Source of the DNA: Linnemannia schmuckeri
Taxonomy: Eukaryota > Mortierellomycota > Mortierellomycetes > Mortierellales > Mortierellaceae
Assembly: GCA_029449235.1 (NCBI GenBank)
Contig: JANATG010000007.1
Coordinates: forward strand, 2,542,001 to 2,606,000
Direction: 5' to 3'
DNA: 64,000 nt
Made by a program: the position numbers and the translations under genes. This document shows positions 46,480 through 55,901 of this stretch, piece after piece. The notes beneath the pieces were generated by a model. The model was not told the DNA's origin. It saw only the letters and a program-made list of their open reading frames with translations, and made no database searches. Positions within the stretch are counted from its first letter, which is position 1. Every line of letters begins with the position of its first letter.

Positions 46480-46776
46480 TCACTCTTTCCAGGCATCATT
46501 CGGCAACTCAAAATCTGATTCTCGCTCACTTGCACCATACTGGACTAGCAACTTCCGATGCATCGGAGAAACACTCAAAGTACCTTTGAATGCCATGTCC
46601 ACCGCAGGAAGGTGTCCGATGTTGTTGCTCCGAAGTATACCGACAGACACGCCTCCTTCATAACCGTTCAAAACCCGCCAGACTCGGAGAGACTCGCCAC
46701 TGCAACCAGTCAAGAACTCCAGAGGAAACATCCACCATGCTTCGAATAGGCCCAACGAGTGGTTAAAGAAGGGCAT
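46480..46776 (-). pseudogene. WD40-repeat protein tail, fragment
   Basis: A 98-codon frame containing FLTGCSGESLRVWRVL, a WD40 blade ending, and the tail VDMAFKGTLSVSPMHRKLLVQYGAS. This resembles the tail at 36100-36180 of the other WD40 relic (LAFKGATSRSPIHRKLLIQRGA). There is no upstream exon with further blades and no proper start context, so it is a fragment of a larger gene, not a small gene. Confidence 0.62.
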
Positions 46777-46879
46777 GAGAACATGTTGGTGTTGCCAGCT
46801 TAATTTCTATTTCCATTCACAAGCAGCTTTACTTCTTAATCTCCTGCTGCTGTGAAACTTCATTACATAATTTATTTCC

Positions 46880-47310
46880 TTGCCTTGTGGGAAATGCCGT
46901 CCTGTGTCGCCGCCATCCACGTCTTTTTTCAATCTCGCCTTCCTCTTATTCCTGTTATTCTCACGTGTTCAACACCCTTACTACCACCCCACCCCTCTTC
47001 GTCTCCTCCGCCATCACTCAATTCCTTTCTCTGTCACTCCCACGCTCTTACTTTTCTCAGTCATGGTTGACAAGAGCAACATTAAGAAGGTCTTCCCGCA
47101 GAGTCACGTTGAATTCCTTGACGGGATCAAACCTCCCATGAAACCGCAGGCAGTGGACATACTGGAAGCAGAAAGCCTAAAGAAAACAACGAATTAATCC
47201 TTATCACCGTCTGACTCTCCATGCTGCAGAACATCAAGCATCTCTATTTTGCGCATAGTTGAATAAACTACACCCCAGTTGTAATAACATATCTCTTCTT
47301 GTATTTTCAT
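46880..47310 (+). pseudogene. Internally deleted Crinkler (CRN) relic
   Basis: The segment has the two ends of the Crinkler gene at 6910-9233 but lacks its middle. Upstream: TGTCGCC-containing and CCTTTCTCTGTCACTCCCACGCTC sequence like that at about 6500-6700 (similar CCTTTCTCTATCACTCCC). ATG 47063 begins MVDKSN, like MVDNPL at 6910. After about 20 codons the frame reads FLDGIK, QAVD and EAES, matching the terminal segment of the first relic (about 9160-9230). Downstream, ATTTTGCGCATAGTT and a following CACCCCA recur in the same order (47248 onward against 9255 onward). A 44-codon frame (47063-47197) remains open, but it is a deletion product with no intact domain. Confidence 0.65.
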
Positions 47311-47599
47311 ATCGATGGAGTGATTGGGAACTTTGTTGTCTTATATGTACATCAGCGCCGTATATTTTGAGTAGACAAGTATTGATCGAAAAGCCTACCA
47401 TTAAGACCAAAAAAAAAAAATACAAATATAATAAAGAGGCAAAAAGTAGGCGCCGGCATTGCACATCATCAACTTCACCTTGTCCTCTTTTCTTGCCATT
47501 GGTCACGACCACCGCGAACTTTTCTTTGTCGACTCAAAAACAGCGCAACAAACAAATCGTTCAACTCAGAGATAATTAACGACAGCTTTATTTGATTCT
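47311..47599. other. Intergenic before F-box gene 4
   Basis: About 290 nt lying between the Crinkler relic and the F-box stop at 47600. It has an A-run near 47409-47420 and no recognisable feature. Confidence 0.4.
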
Positions 47600-50002
47600 T
47601 CAGATCACAGTTGAGAGGCGAAAGACAGTGCGAATTTCGCCATAAGGGACGTCATAAAAGTACACCATCACTGGAAGAACCGCAGCCTGGCTTGCAGCAC
47701 TCGATTCCAGTAACATCCCAAGCTCCTCTGACTCCTGCTCCGAGGGTAAAGCAAGGCTAGTATACACGTTCTGGTAATGATTGGCGGGCTGTTGAGTCCT
47801 CAGCACAGCGATCAACCCTCGAAGCGTAATATCCTCCCATCCGTCCAGGACCCAATCCTCGACATTCGGAAACATCCCCGTCATAAAGTCCAGCATATAC
47901 GCATCATTCATAATCCACCGACCTCGCAGACATAACCGTTTAAGCGTAGGTACAACAATCCGTGCAGGGGGCGATGAAGGATCCCCCCAAACTGAAGGCG
48001 CGACCAAATCCTCGGGGATCATAATCAGACTGTCATTGTCGATCGAATGCATGTCCAGCGATAAGGACTTCAACGACGGACAACCCGGGAGGAACTGAAA
48101 CTGGATACAGTACGCAAACTCGGAAGTCAGCTGCAGGTCCGTCAGACAGGGCAAATACCAATCCCACGTCCACCGTGGTCGCAAGATCGCTGGAGGCTCC
48201 TGAAATTCTGTTCCCACTCGATTATCGTCTTCGATTCCATAGGACCATTTCAGCTCTCCTGGTGGTGGAATAAAGCATCCATCCTCGGCGTCTATTTCCA
48301 GCGTAACTTCCAGTGTGGTCAGTTTCCTTGCCGAATGGAGGGTTGCCTGATGGAAAGTGAGGGCACTCCACCCCATCAGGGTCAAGGTCTCCACATGGGC
48401 GAGATGTGCTGTCTGACAGGGCACAATGTCCTGACACCGATATCCATACGTCCGGTCAGAAAGTTTCACAAACGTCACATTTGGACAGTGCGCTAGCAGC
48501 TCTGGGTGGAGGTCCAGTCGTGCAAAGTTGGCATGGATCTCGAGTCGAGTCAATTTGGGAAGGTCCACCCAACCTCGTCCAAGCTGAATCCAGCGCATCT
48601 CGGTGTCGGTTCCGGAAATCATGACCATAATGGTGACCAATGTTTGACTGAACGCAAAGGCAACATCGTCGACTTCATCCGTGAGAGGCTTGAGTTGTTC
48701 TGAAATTGTAAAGTTCTCGAGAGGCACCAAACCGTATGGTAGTCGTTCTTCCTTCCATGGTAGCGCTCTTTTCCCTTTGTTGGAGACGATCCTGCTGTCA
48801 TGGTCTCTCTTTTCCTGAGCTGCCCAAGCAAAGCTGCCTTGTCCCAACGGTGGTATATCCAAGTTTTTAAGCGATCGGCATCTCTGCAACAGTTGTCGGT
48901 AATCATAGCTGGATCCGAACCACTGCTCTACCGGCATGTTGTAACGGAGCGTCTCAAGATATCGCAGATCGGTCGCCTCCGGATGTGCAGCTACCTGCAT
49001 CCAGTTGTCTCTCGTCAGTGATTTGATCCTCTGCACCGGAGGCAGCATCCGAAAAATTTCCAACTGCATATCCTTGGGAATAGCCTGTTCAGACATGCTT
49101 GGTCGTTTATCCCGGTTACAACTCGACACCATCCTGAGGCGCTTCGGGAAGAGCCGCACATGATCTTTGACCAACTGAACCGCCATTGATAGCACCTCCT
49201 CCTTACGCGCCTCCGTTTCCGCAACAGTGTTGCTGTTTCTGATGAGAGGATGTGTCCAGACTTCATCCAGCAAGTACCGAATGTGCTCCAAACTCTCCAT
49301 CCTGCAAACAATAGCAGCGTAGCGTTTGATGTCGGACAGAGGGATCGTCAAGGAATGTAGTTGCTCCAGGATAGGGTTGGCGAGCAACCAGGTGACTTCT
49401 CGGTAGAGAAGAACTTGTCGATGGATGATGAGGAGTCGTTGTTGAGGGTAGAGAAGACTGGCATAGGCGGGGGCCGTATGATACGACTGACAGAGCAGCT
49501 TAAATTCGTCACTCAGAAAGTATGTCTGTTGAGCCTCCCAATCCTCCTGCGAGACGGGCTGTTGTGGGTCCATGGCGCCCACGTCAATATTGAGGTGACG
49601 AATATGAGCGAGGTAGTTGAGCGATGAAGGAGGTGGTACAAGAACATCGGCGTTAGTCTCCCCGGTGGTCCTGTATATTGACTGGGGGCGTAAAAGGTTG
49701 GTAATGAGATTGGAGAGGCTGTCGCTTTCGGTGGTGAAGGTGACGGGAGGACGAAGGAGGAGCATGCGGGTTAGGATTTGGTAGCCCTTATCTGACCGAA
49801 AAAGTCGAGTGTCTCTCCCGTGTTCTGAAGAAAAGGAGAGAGGGAAGGGGTTGGAGTAGATAAAGGGGAGGACAACGGAGGCGAGGTACTTGCTGACACA
49901 TAGGAGTTGCGAGAGTGTTGCGAGGGGCCTGTTGTTGTCTGTTATGATGAACTGAATGATGACGTGTAGGCATTCGAGTGGTAATTGCGAGAGTGGATCC
50001 AT
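47600..50002 (-). CDS. F-box/leucine-rich protein, member 4 (intact)
   Basis: Predicted SCF substrate adaptor of 800 residues, uninterrupted and intronless. ATG at 50002 gives MDPLSQLPLECLHVIIQFII, the F-box. It is preferred over the ATG at 50350, which adds only a low-complexity hydrophobic leader. LRR-like repeats follow, with family landmarks NPILEQLHSLTIPLSDIKRY, DEVDDVAFAFSQTL, LPKLTRLEIHANFARLDLHP, WSALTFHQATLHS, RPRWTWDWYLPCL and FPNVEDWVLDGW. It has no His-rich insert, unlike member 1. Upstream on plus is a GAGAAAA repeat (50255-50308). Function is inferred from architecture: an N-terminal F-box would bind Skp1 and the repeats a target. Confidence 0.85.
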   Translation of the reverse strand: MDPLSQLPLECLHVIIQFIITDNNRPLATLSQLLCVSKYLASVVLPFIYSNPFPLSFSSEHGRDTRLFRSDKGYQILTRMLLLRPPVTFTTESDSLSNLITNLLRPQSIYRTTGETNADVLVPPPSSLNYLAHIRHLNIDVGAMDPQQPVSQEDWEAQQTYFLSDEFKLLCQSYHTAPAYASLLYPQQRLLIIHRQVLLYREVTWLLANPILEQLHSLTIPLSDIKRYAAIVCRMESLEHIRYLLDEVWTHPLIRNSNTVAETEARKEEVLSMAVQLVKDHVRLFPKRLRMVSSCNRDKRPSMSEQAIPKDMQLEIFRMLPPVQRIKSLTRDNWMQVAAHPEATDLRYLETLRYNMPVEQWFGSSYDYRQLLQRCRSLKNLDIPPLGQGSFAWAAQEKRDHDSRIVSNKGKRALPWKEERLPYGLVPLENFTISEQLKPLTDEVDDVAFAFSQTLVTIMVMISGTDTEMRWIQLGRGWVDLPKLTRLEIHANFARLDLHPELLAHCPNVTFVKLSDRTYGYRCQDIVPCQTAHLAHVETLTLMGWSALTFHQATLHSARKLTTLEVTLEIDAEDGCFIPPPGELKWSYGIEDDNRVGTEFQEPPAILRPRWTWDWYLPCLTDLQLTSEFAYCIQFQFLPGCPSLKSLSLDMHSIDNDSLIMIPEDLVAPSVWGDPSSPPARIVVPTLKRLCLRGRWIMNDAYMLDFMTGMFPNVEDWVLDGWEDITLRGLIAVLRTQQPANHYQNVYTSLALPSEQESEELGMLLESSAASQAAVLPVMVYFYDVPYGEIRTVFRLSTVI

Positions 50003-50642
50003 CTGTGGCAGTGGTGGTAGTGGTGAATCCAAAAAAAAGAGAGAGGGAGAGTGTATGATGATGACAAAAGAGAGCGAAGGAAAGAGGGAGATCAAGAGCA
50101 ATGAAAAAGAAAAACAAAGCGGGAATAAAAAAAAAAGTAGATGGGAGGCTATGTGTTGTGTGTTGTGTTTATGGGAAAGGTGGGGGAGTAAGGAAGAGAG
50201 GGGGGAGGGGGGGGGGGAGGATGGGGGCGTGGAGAGGAGACGAACAAAAAGGGAGAGAAAAGAGAAAAGAGAAAAGAGAAAAGAGAAAAGAGAAAAGAGA
50301 AAAGAGAAGACCAGATAGACAATGGCGAGGGGAAGGGCAAAAAACAACATTGATCACCTGGGCTCATATGATATGTCGGCGGCAACACGTTCGTGATTGG
50401 ACATTCTCGCCACCAAAAGCAACAACCTTGCTAAAGGCACTACCGCTACCAGATCGGAAGCTGATAAACGCAGCTCATAACGATCGTTAGTAATTGGATC
50501 ATCAAGAAAATATTTAGGAATGCGACAATGAATGGATCTCTGTGCCCTCATTTAAAATGACATGAGGGGAAGGGCGAAAAGGAAAAATAAAGTGAGAAGA
50601 AAGGGTGAATACCAACACTCTGTCTGTGCTCACATTTTTATT
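50003..50642. other. Promoter of F-box gene 4 and spacer
   Basis: Contains a purine-rich plus strand (CT-rich on minus, the leader of the gene at 50002), a short G-run (about 50199-50218), and the GAGAAAA repeat. The far side adjoins the truncated end of the next F-box relic. No gene called; the plus-strand frames here are the reverse of the CT leader. Confidence 0.5.
50255..50308 (+). repeat. Tandem GAGAAAA repeat, about eight units
   Basis: A perfect 7-nt tandem repeat in the purine-rich upstream region of the F-box gene starting at 50002. A heptamer repeat changes frame, and length variation could alter promoter spacing. Confidence 0.93.
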
Positions 50643-52630
50643 TTATTTTTCCAGGTCCAAAGTTTCTAACGCGAGACAGCCTTGCAACATCTTGAACTGG
50701 AAACGAAACGCAAACTCGGATGTGAGGCGGAGAGTCGTGGGGTAAGGAAGATCCCAATCCCACGACCAGCGCGGTCGAATTGTATCTGGCGCCGTCTGGG
50801 TCTCACCATCGTCATCCATGGTGCTGTAGCCCTGTTCACCAAACGACCGATTCAGCTCGTCCATTGATGGAATATAGCAGGGATGCCCTTCACCGGTAAA
50901 AAGTTAGAGTTCCAGTTTCCTCAACACCCTTGCTGATTGAAGCGTGTCGGAGTGGAAAACCAATGCAGGCCATTCTGTCAACATGAGATCCGTGGGATTG
51001 TAGAATCGAAAAGGGCTTCGCGTCACGATGACCCTGCACTCGTACTGATAGACAAAGTCGCCGAGCTTGAGAAATGAGAGACTTGGGCAGAGTTTGAGCA
51101 ACTCCGTGTCGAAATCGAGTTTCTCGTCATTGACAGTGAGGCCGAGATGGTTCAAGGCCGGAGAAATCCCCAATCCCGGCCGAGGGAAACCGGTGGCGAG
51201 CTTCCATTGGACAATGTTTCGACGCGGAGCTGCCTCAATATCCTGCTGAAGGTGAACGCAATGTCGTCGACTTCGTCCTCGAGAGGAAATAAAATGGCAC
51301 GGATATTGACATACTGAAGAGGAACTAGGCTATGCTGCAGATATGAAGGTCGAGCATCCCAATCCTGAAGCGCTGAAGATCCTACACCAATGTCACCCCC
51401 ACTTGTCCACGTTCCGGTATGCTTCTCCGACACTTGCTTCTCCTTAACTGCCCACTTGAATGACACCCTTCCACGCGGCAACGACAATGTCAGATCTTTC
51501 AATGCACGGCACCTCTGGAAAAAGTGAGAATTCTGTAGGATAAAGTCTACCTACAGTCAAGAGTAGTATTCAGTTCGATTTCCTCTATGCACTCGCAGTT
51601 TGTCGACAGTGAGTGAGCCACAAAATGTAGCCGATTCTTCTCATTAAATACTCGTGGTAGAATAAGTGGCGGCAGGATCCGGCAGAGCTCTGACTCCATC
51701 TCCTTGGGACACATTTGCCTCCCTGGCCAATTATGGCTGGCAGATATGGTCTCGGTGACAAGTTGACCCGGGAAGGTGTCGATGTGGTCTTTGACGAACT
51801 GGAGGATCTGTTGCATGGACTTGTCCTTGGGTGGATCAGGTGTGTATCGATCCGCTGGATGACCATCAAAGTCTTTGCCCAAAACAAAGAGAACACGCCT
51901 CAGATCCTGCAACCGATGCATGACCGAAGAATTGCGTTGGATGTCGGAGAGTGGAATGGTGACTGAGTGGAGTTGTTCGAGGATGAGGTTGGCAATGGTC
52001 CAGACGACGGCTCGGAAAAGTAGTGCTTTGTAATAATAAAACACAAAGCGTGTAGCAAATGCGCGCTGAAAAGCATAAGCAACACGAAGGGAAACAATGA
52101 CCGTTTCCTGCTGTTGCGTGTACTCTGCATCCAGAGAATAAGCCCCCTCCAAAGGAGAAAGAGCCTCTAAGTCAAGTTGGAGATCCTTTCGTAGAACGGC
52201 CCATGGTTTCATGTCAAGATGGCGGACTTGAGCGAGATAGTCGAAACAGGGTTGAGTTGTAGTGACTGTGATTCCTTTTTTTCGTTCTGCTCTTGTTGTT
52301 ATTGTTAGTCGAGAGAGGTTCAAAGGCGATAAATATTAACTTTGGGTACTCGGTTATTGAATGAGGCTCTAGGAGAGTGCGGGTGCGAGGACAGCCAGTC
52401 TTGGCGAGATGATAGAGGATGTCTTTGGTGTTGTAAAAGTCATTATGTTTTTTTCGTAGTTATGGAAGGCTGGTAGGGATGGGTTGTTTTAAAGGACAGA
52501 GAGGACGAGAGAGGCGATTTGTTTACCGACGCGGAGCAAGGTGGCAAGTGTTGGTGTTGAGTTGTCGAGCGATGTCCTGAATGATGATGAGGAGACAGTC
52601 TACGCGTAATGGCAGCGAGGAGGAAGCCAT
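50643..52630 (-). pseudogene. F-box/leucine-rich family member 5, decayed and C-terminally truncated
   Basis: Starts MASSSLPLRVDCLLIIIQDIARQ at 52630 (F-box), stops within 36 codons, then continues in other frames. From 52323 a 258-codon frame gives CFDYLAQVRHLDMKPWAVLR and SVTIPLSDIQRNSSVMHRL, and ends after EIELNTTLDCR at 51547. More pieces follow: DIAFTFSRILRQLRVE (about 51250), WPALVFHSDTLQSA (about 50930-50975), RPRWSWDWDLPYP (about 50770) and LALETLDLEK, where the copy ends at 50643. The remaining roughly 130 residues present in members 4 and 6 are missing. It is most similar to member 6 next door (same HLDM.PWAVLR and LSDIQR text), so it looks like a tandem duplicate that died. Confidence 0.82.
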
Positions 52631-52979
52631 TGTTGATTGTAAAGGAAAAGAGGTGAAGAAGGAAGAAAGGAAGAAAGGAAGAAAAGGAAAGGGAGAGGGA
52701 AAAGTAGGTAGTAGAATGAGAAGAGAAAGAAAGAGTAAAGGAGAGGACACGCTACGTTTGAGTTTATCAGATTGGCGAATTGGACATGTGGCTTGTGCGC
52801 GTTCATCAAAATCAAAACAAACCTAATTGCGTGTTGAGAGACAAGTTCACCTGGCCAATGCTCACTTCTTTTTTTGGGTTGTGCGCCTGAGATTCAAAAT
52901 TAATCTGCCAAAGACACTTTTTAATCTTTAATATAAGAAAGTGAGACGAAATGAGAAAAAAAAAGTGGGGAAAAAAAAT
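52631..52979. other. Spacer between F-box relic 5 and F-box gene 6
   Basis: 349 nt. The relic's upstream leader is CT-rich on minus (GGAAGAAA repeats on plus, about 52660-52690). The rest is unremarkable, including A-runs at about 52960-52978 next to the stop of the next gene. Confidence 0.4.
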
Positions 52980-55466
52980 CTAGAACGCTCTACGGAAGAA
53001 ATAAACTCCATCGTTCTCATCAACTGATGCACTCCATGAAGAACGCGGAAAGGACACCTTAACCATCCGGCAATCCGTCCTGACCGATTCTGTTGTCGAC
53101 CCCTCACCCTCACCGTACTCGAGCAACTGGAAACTCTCCTTTTCCTGTTTCGAAGGTCGTGGAGCATCCACCGCAATCTCTTTAATGTTGTACATCGCCT
53201 GTGCCGACTTAATCAGTCCCTTGAGTGTGTACCCTCTCCACTGTGTCTCTGTCAAGCTCTCAAGATTGGGCATAGTACCCGGCAGCAGCTCCAACAGCAT
53301 TTCATCACTTATCTCCCATCGTCCTTGCAATCTTAGATGTCGAAGTGAGGGTGATACGATGCGTCGTCGCTGTACTGAGGGTCTATCATCCTCACCAACA
53401 CAAACAGACAAATCCGCTCGGGTAATGGCTCGACTATGATCAGAACCGCCTGCGCGAATGTCCAGATCCAAGATCTCCAAGGCAGAACACCTTTCAAGCA
53501 TTTTGAACTGGAACCGAAACGCAAACTCGGACCTTAGTCGGAGTGTCTTGAGGCATGGCAGATCCCAATTCCAGGACCAATGCGGCCGGATAATCCTTGG
53601 TTTCTTCTGAGGTATAATGTTGTCCGAGTCCGAGGAGATGGTATCTGGGTCCGAATCGTCATCTGCGGTACTGTCGTCCTGCTCACCGTAGGACCAGTTC
53701 AGCTCCTCAGCTAATGGGATGTACACCCTCTTATCCTCGCCGGAAACCGTGGATAGCTCCAAATTCTGCAGACTTCTTGTTGACCGAAGCGTGTCAGGGT
53801 GGAAACGCAATGCATGCCATCCCGTCAAGATCAAATCTGTAAGGCTGTAAAGCCGAAAAGGTCGAAAGGGTACAATATCCCTGCACTCATATGTATGGAT
53901 AGAGTAGGAGAGCTTGAGAAAGACGAGTCTTGGACAGTGTTTTAGCAGCTCCGTGTCGAACTCGAGTATCCCATAGCGGACGTCGAAGTCAAGGTGGGTC
54001 AGGAACGGGAGCTGGATCCATTGTTTTGCAAAGCAGACCGGTGTCCTAAAGGGTGCTGCTTTGACGGAAAGGCGCCTCAGGGTTTTGCTGAAGGCGACCA
54101 CAATGTCGTCAACCTCGTCTGTGATATCGCACACCATCGCTCGTATCTCGACATCCTGGAGGGGAATTAAGCCATACTGTAGATATGCCGGTCGACAATC
54201 CGAAAGTAATGTTCCTGGGCTGCTGTTGTCGCCATTTGTCCAAGTTCCGGCATGGTCCTCTGAGTCCTTCTTCTCCTGCACCGCCCACTTAAACGAAACA
54301 CCACCACGTACCAACGACAACCTCAAATCCCTCAGCGATCGGCAAGTCTGAAGAAAGATCGGAATTTGGCCCATGAAATCACTATACCATTCATGAGGAA
54401 AATCCAGGTCGACCAAATGGACGTCGCTAAAGTCTCTTTCCTGTGGATGAGTTGCGAAATATCGCCAGTTGCTCATGTCCAGGACTCGTGGCCGATAGAG
54501 TGGGGGCAGAATCTGGAAAAGATCCGTCAAGACCTTCTCACGACATTCGAGACTCATGCTGTTGTCCCAGATACGACCGTTGGAGACAATGGTGGTGATG
54601 AGACGACCTGGAAACGCCTGCGAGTGGTCTCTGCAAAACTGGAGTATCGACTGCTGGGTCTTGTCCATATGTGAACCGGGTGAGTCTCGTTCTTCCGAGG
54701 AATCGATAAAGGCCTCGTCGATAACAAAGCGAACACGCTTCAGACTATGAAGTTGATGAACGACGGCACGGTAGCGCTGGATGTCGGAAAGTGGGATGGT
54801 GATTGTTTGGAGCTGCTCAAGGATAGGTTCAGAAAGGGTCCACACGACGGCTCGGAAGAGGAGCGTTTGGTAGTAGTACGGATAAATTTTGTCCGGTGTG
54901 TCTAATGACCTCATAACATGCTGTGAAACAAAAACCGAGTCCTGTTGTTGGATGTACTCCGGGTCCGACATATATGCCTCCTCCAAAGGAAGAAGAACCT
55001 TATTGTATAGATGAAGATCCTCTCGTAAAACAGCCCATGGTTCCATGTCGAGATGTCGAACTTGAGCGAGATAGGCGAAAAAAGGCTGAGGAGCTGTAGT
55101 TATGGTCGTTGTGTTCTTTTTCTTGTTGTTTGTGTTCGATGCCGTCATAAATGCGGTAGATATCAACAAGGAATAGTCAGTTACTGGGTGAGGCCCAAGC
55201 AGCGTGCGGGTGAGAGGACAGCCAGTTTTGGCATGGTGCAAAAAGGTGTCATCGTTGCTGCCGTATGGAGCATAAGCATTCCTTTCGTATTCATGGAAGG
55301 CAGGTTGGTAGGGATTGTTGTAGAGGGCAGGGAGAGCGAGAGAGGCTATGTGCTTGTTGACGCGTAGTAAGGCGGCGAGTGTCGGTGTCGGGTTGGGTTG
55401 TCGAGCAACGTGGTCGATGATGATGAGAAGACATTCTGAGGGTAATTGCAGGAGGAGGGGATCCAT
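52980..55466 (-). CDS. F-box/leucine-rich protein, member 6 (intact)
   Basis: Predicted SCF substrate adaptor, 828 residues, intronless. ATG 55466 gives MDPLLLQLPSECLLIIIDHV (F-box); the upstream ATG at 55670 adds a low-complexity leader and is not chosen. LRR-like landmarks: PILEQLQTITIPLSDIQRYR, DEVDDIVVAFSKTLRRL, WHALRFHPDTLRSTRSLQ, RPHWSWNWDLPCLKTLRLRS, EFAFRFQFKMLERCSALEIL, and FPRSSW near the end. An acidic Asp/Ser-rich linker lies about residues 590-620 (DDDSDPDTISSDSDN). It has a 20-residue Asn/Lys/Thr-rich patch near 55120-55150 (NTNNKKKNTTT). It is the live-looking partner of the tandem relic at 50643-52630. Confidence 0.85.
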   Translation of the reverse strand: MDPLLLQLPSECLLIIIDHVARQPNPTPTLAALLRVNKHIASLALPALYNNPYQPAFHEYERNAYAPYGSNDDTFLHHAKTGCPLTRTLLGPHPVTDYSLLISTAFMTASNTNNKKKNTTTITTAPQPFFAYLAQVRHLDMEPWAVLREDLHLYNKVLLPLEEAYMSDPEYIQQQDSVFVSQHVMRSLDTPDKIYPYYYQTLLFRAVVWTLSEPILEQLQTITIPLSDIQRYRAVVHQLHSLKRVRFVIDEAFIDSSEERDSPGSHMDKTQQSILQFCRDHSQAFPGRLITTIVSNGRIWDNSMSLECREKVLTDLFQILPPLYRPRVLDMSNWRYFATHPQERDFSDVHLVDLDFPHEWYSDFMGQIPIFLQTCRSLRDLRLSLVRGGVSFKWAVQEKKDSEDHAGTWTNGDNSSPGTLLSDCRPAYLQYGLIPLQDVEIRAMVCDITDEVDDIVVAFSKTLRRLSVKAAPFRTPVCFAKQWIQLPFLTHLDFDVRYGILEFDTELLKHCPRLVFLKLSYSIHTYECRDIVPFRPFRLYSLTDLILTGWHALRFHPDTLRSTRSLQNLELSTVSGEDKRVYIPLAEELNWSYGEQDDSTADDDSDPDTISSDSDNIIPQKKPRIIRPHWSWNWDLPCLKTLRLRSEFAFRFQFKMLERCSALEILDLDIRAGGSDHSRAITRADLSVCVGEDDRPSVQRRRIVSPSLRHLRLQGRWEISDEMLLELLPGTMPNLESLTETQWRGYTLKGLIKSAQAMYNIKEIAVDAPRPSKQEKESFQLLEYGEGEGSTTESVRTDCRMVKVSFPRSSWSASVDENDGVYFFRRAF

Positions 55467-55901
55467 TTGTTGGCTGTCAGAGTGGAGAAGCGGCGAGGAG
55501 AAAAGGTGATGAAGGCGGAGAGACGACGAGGGAGGAGAGAGCAGAAAGATAAGGGGAGAGCGAGGTCGAGGATAAAAGAAGGTGAGGTAAGGGAAAGACG
55601 AAGAATGAGAAGTATGGACAACTATGGAAAGAAAGGTCGCGTTGAGGTTCGTCTCTCTCTTACTTGTCAATTACACATGTGGCTTGTGTGAAAATCAGAT
55701 TAACCCCTGAAAGGCCTAGGCTAAGACTGGCTAAGGGTTCAGTTGGCCAATGCACACACAAATTAGGGTTATCGTCTCATCTCAAAAAAAAACAAAAAAA
55801 TTTATTTTTACTGCGTTACTAACGACCGCGCATACAACGACAATATGACATATTCGTCTGTGTCACATAATAAGCAACATAATCTCTTCCTAAGACACTC
55901 G
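55467..55901. other. Upstream of F-box gene 6 and spacer
   Basis: CT-rich minus-strand leader of the gene starting at 55466 (to about 55620), then unremarkable sequence to the end of the next relic. No gene seen. Confidence 0.4.
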
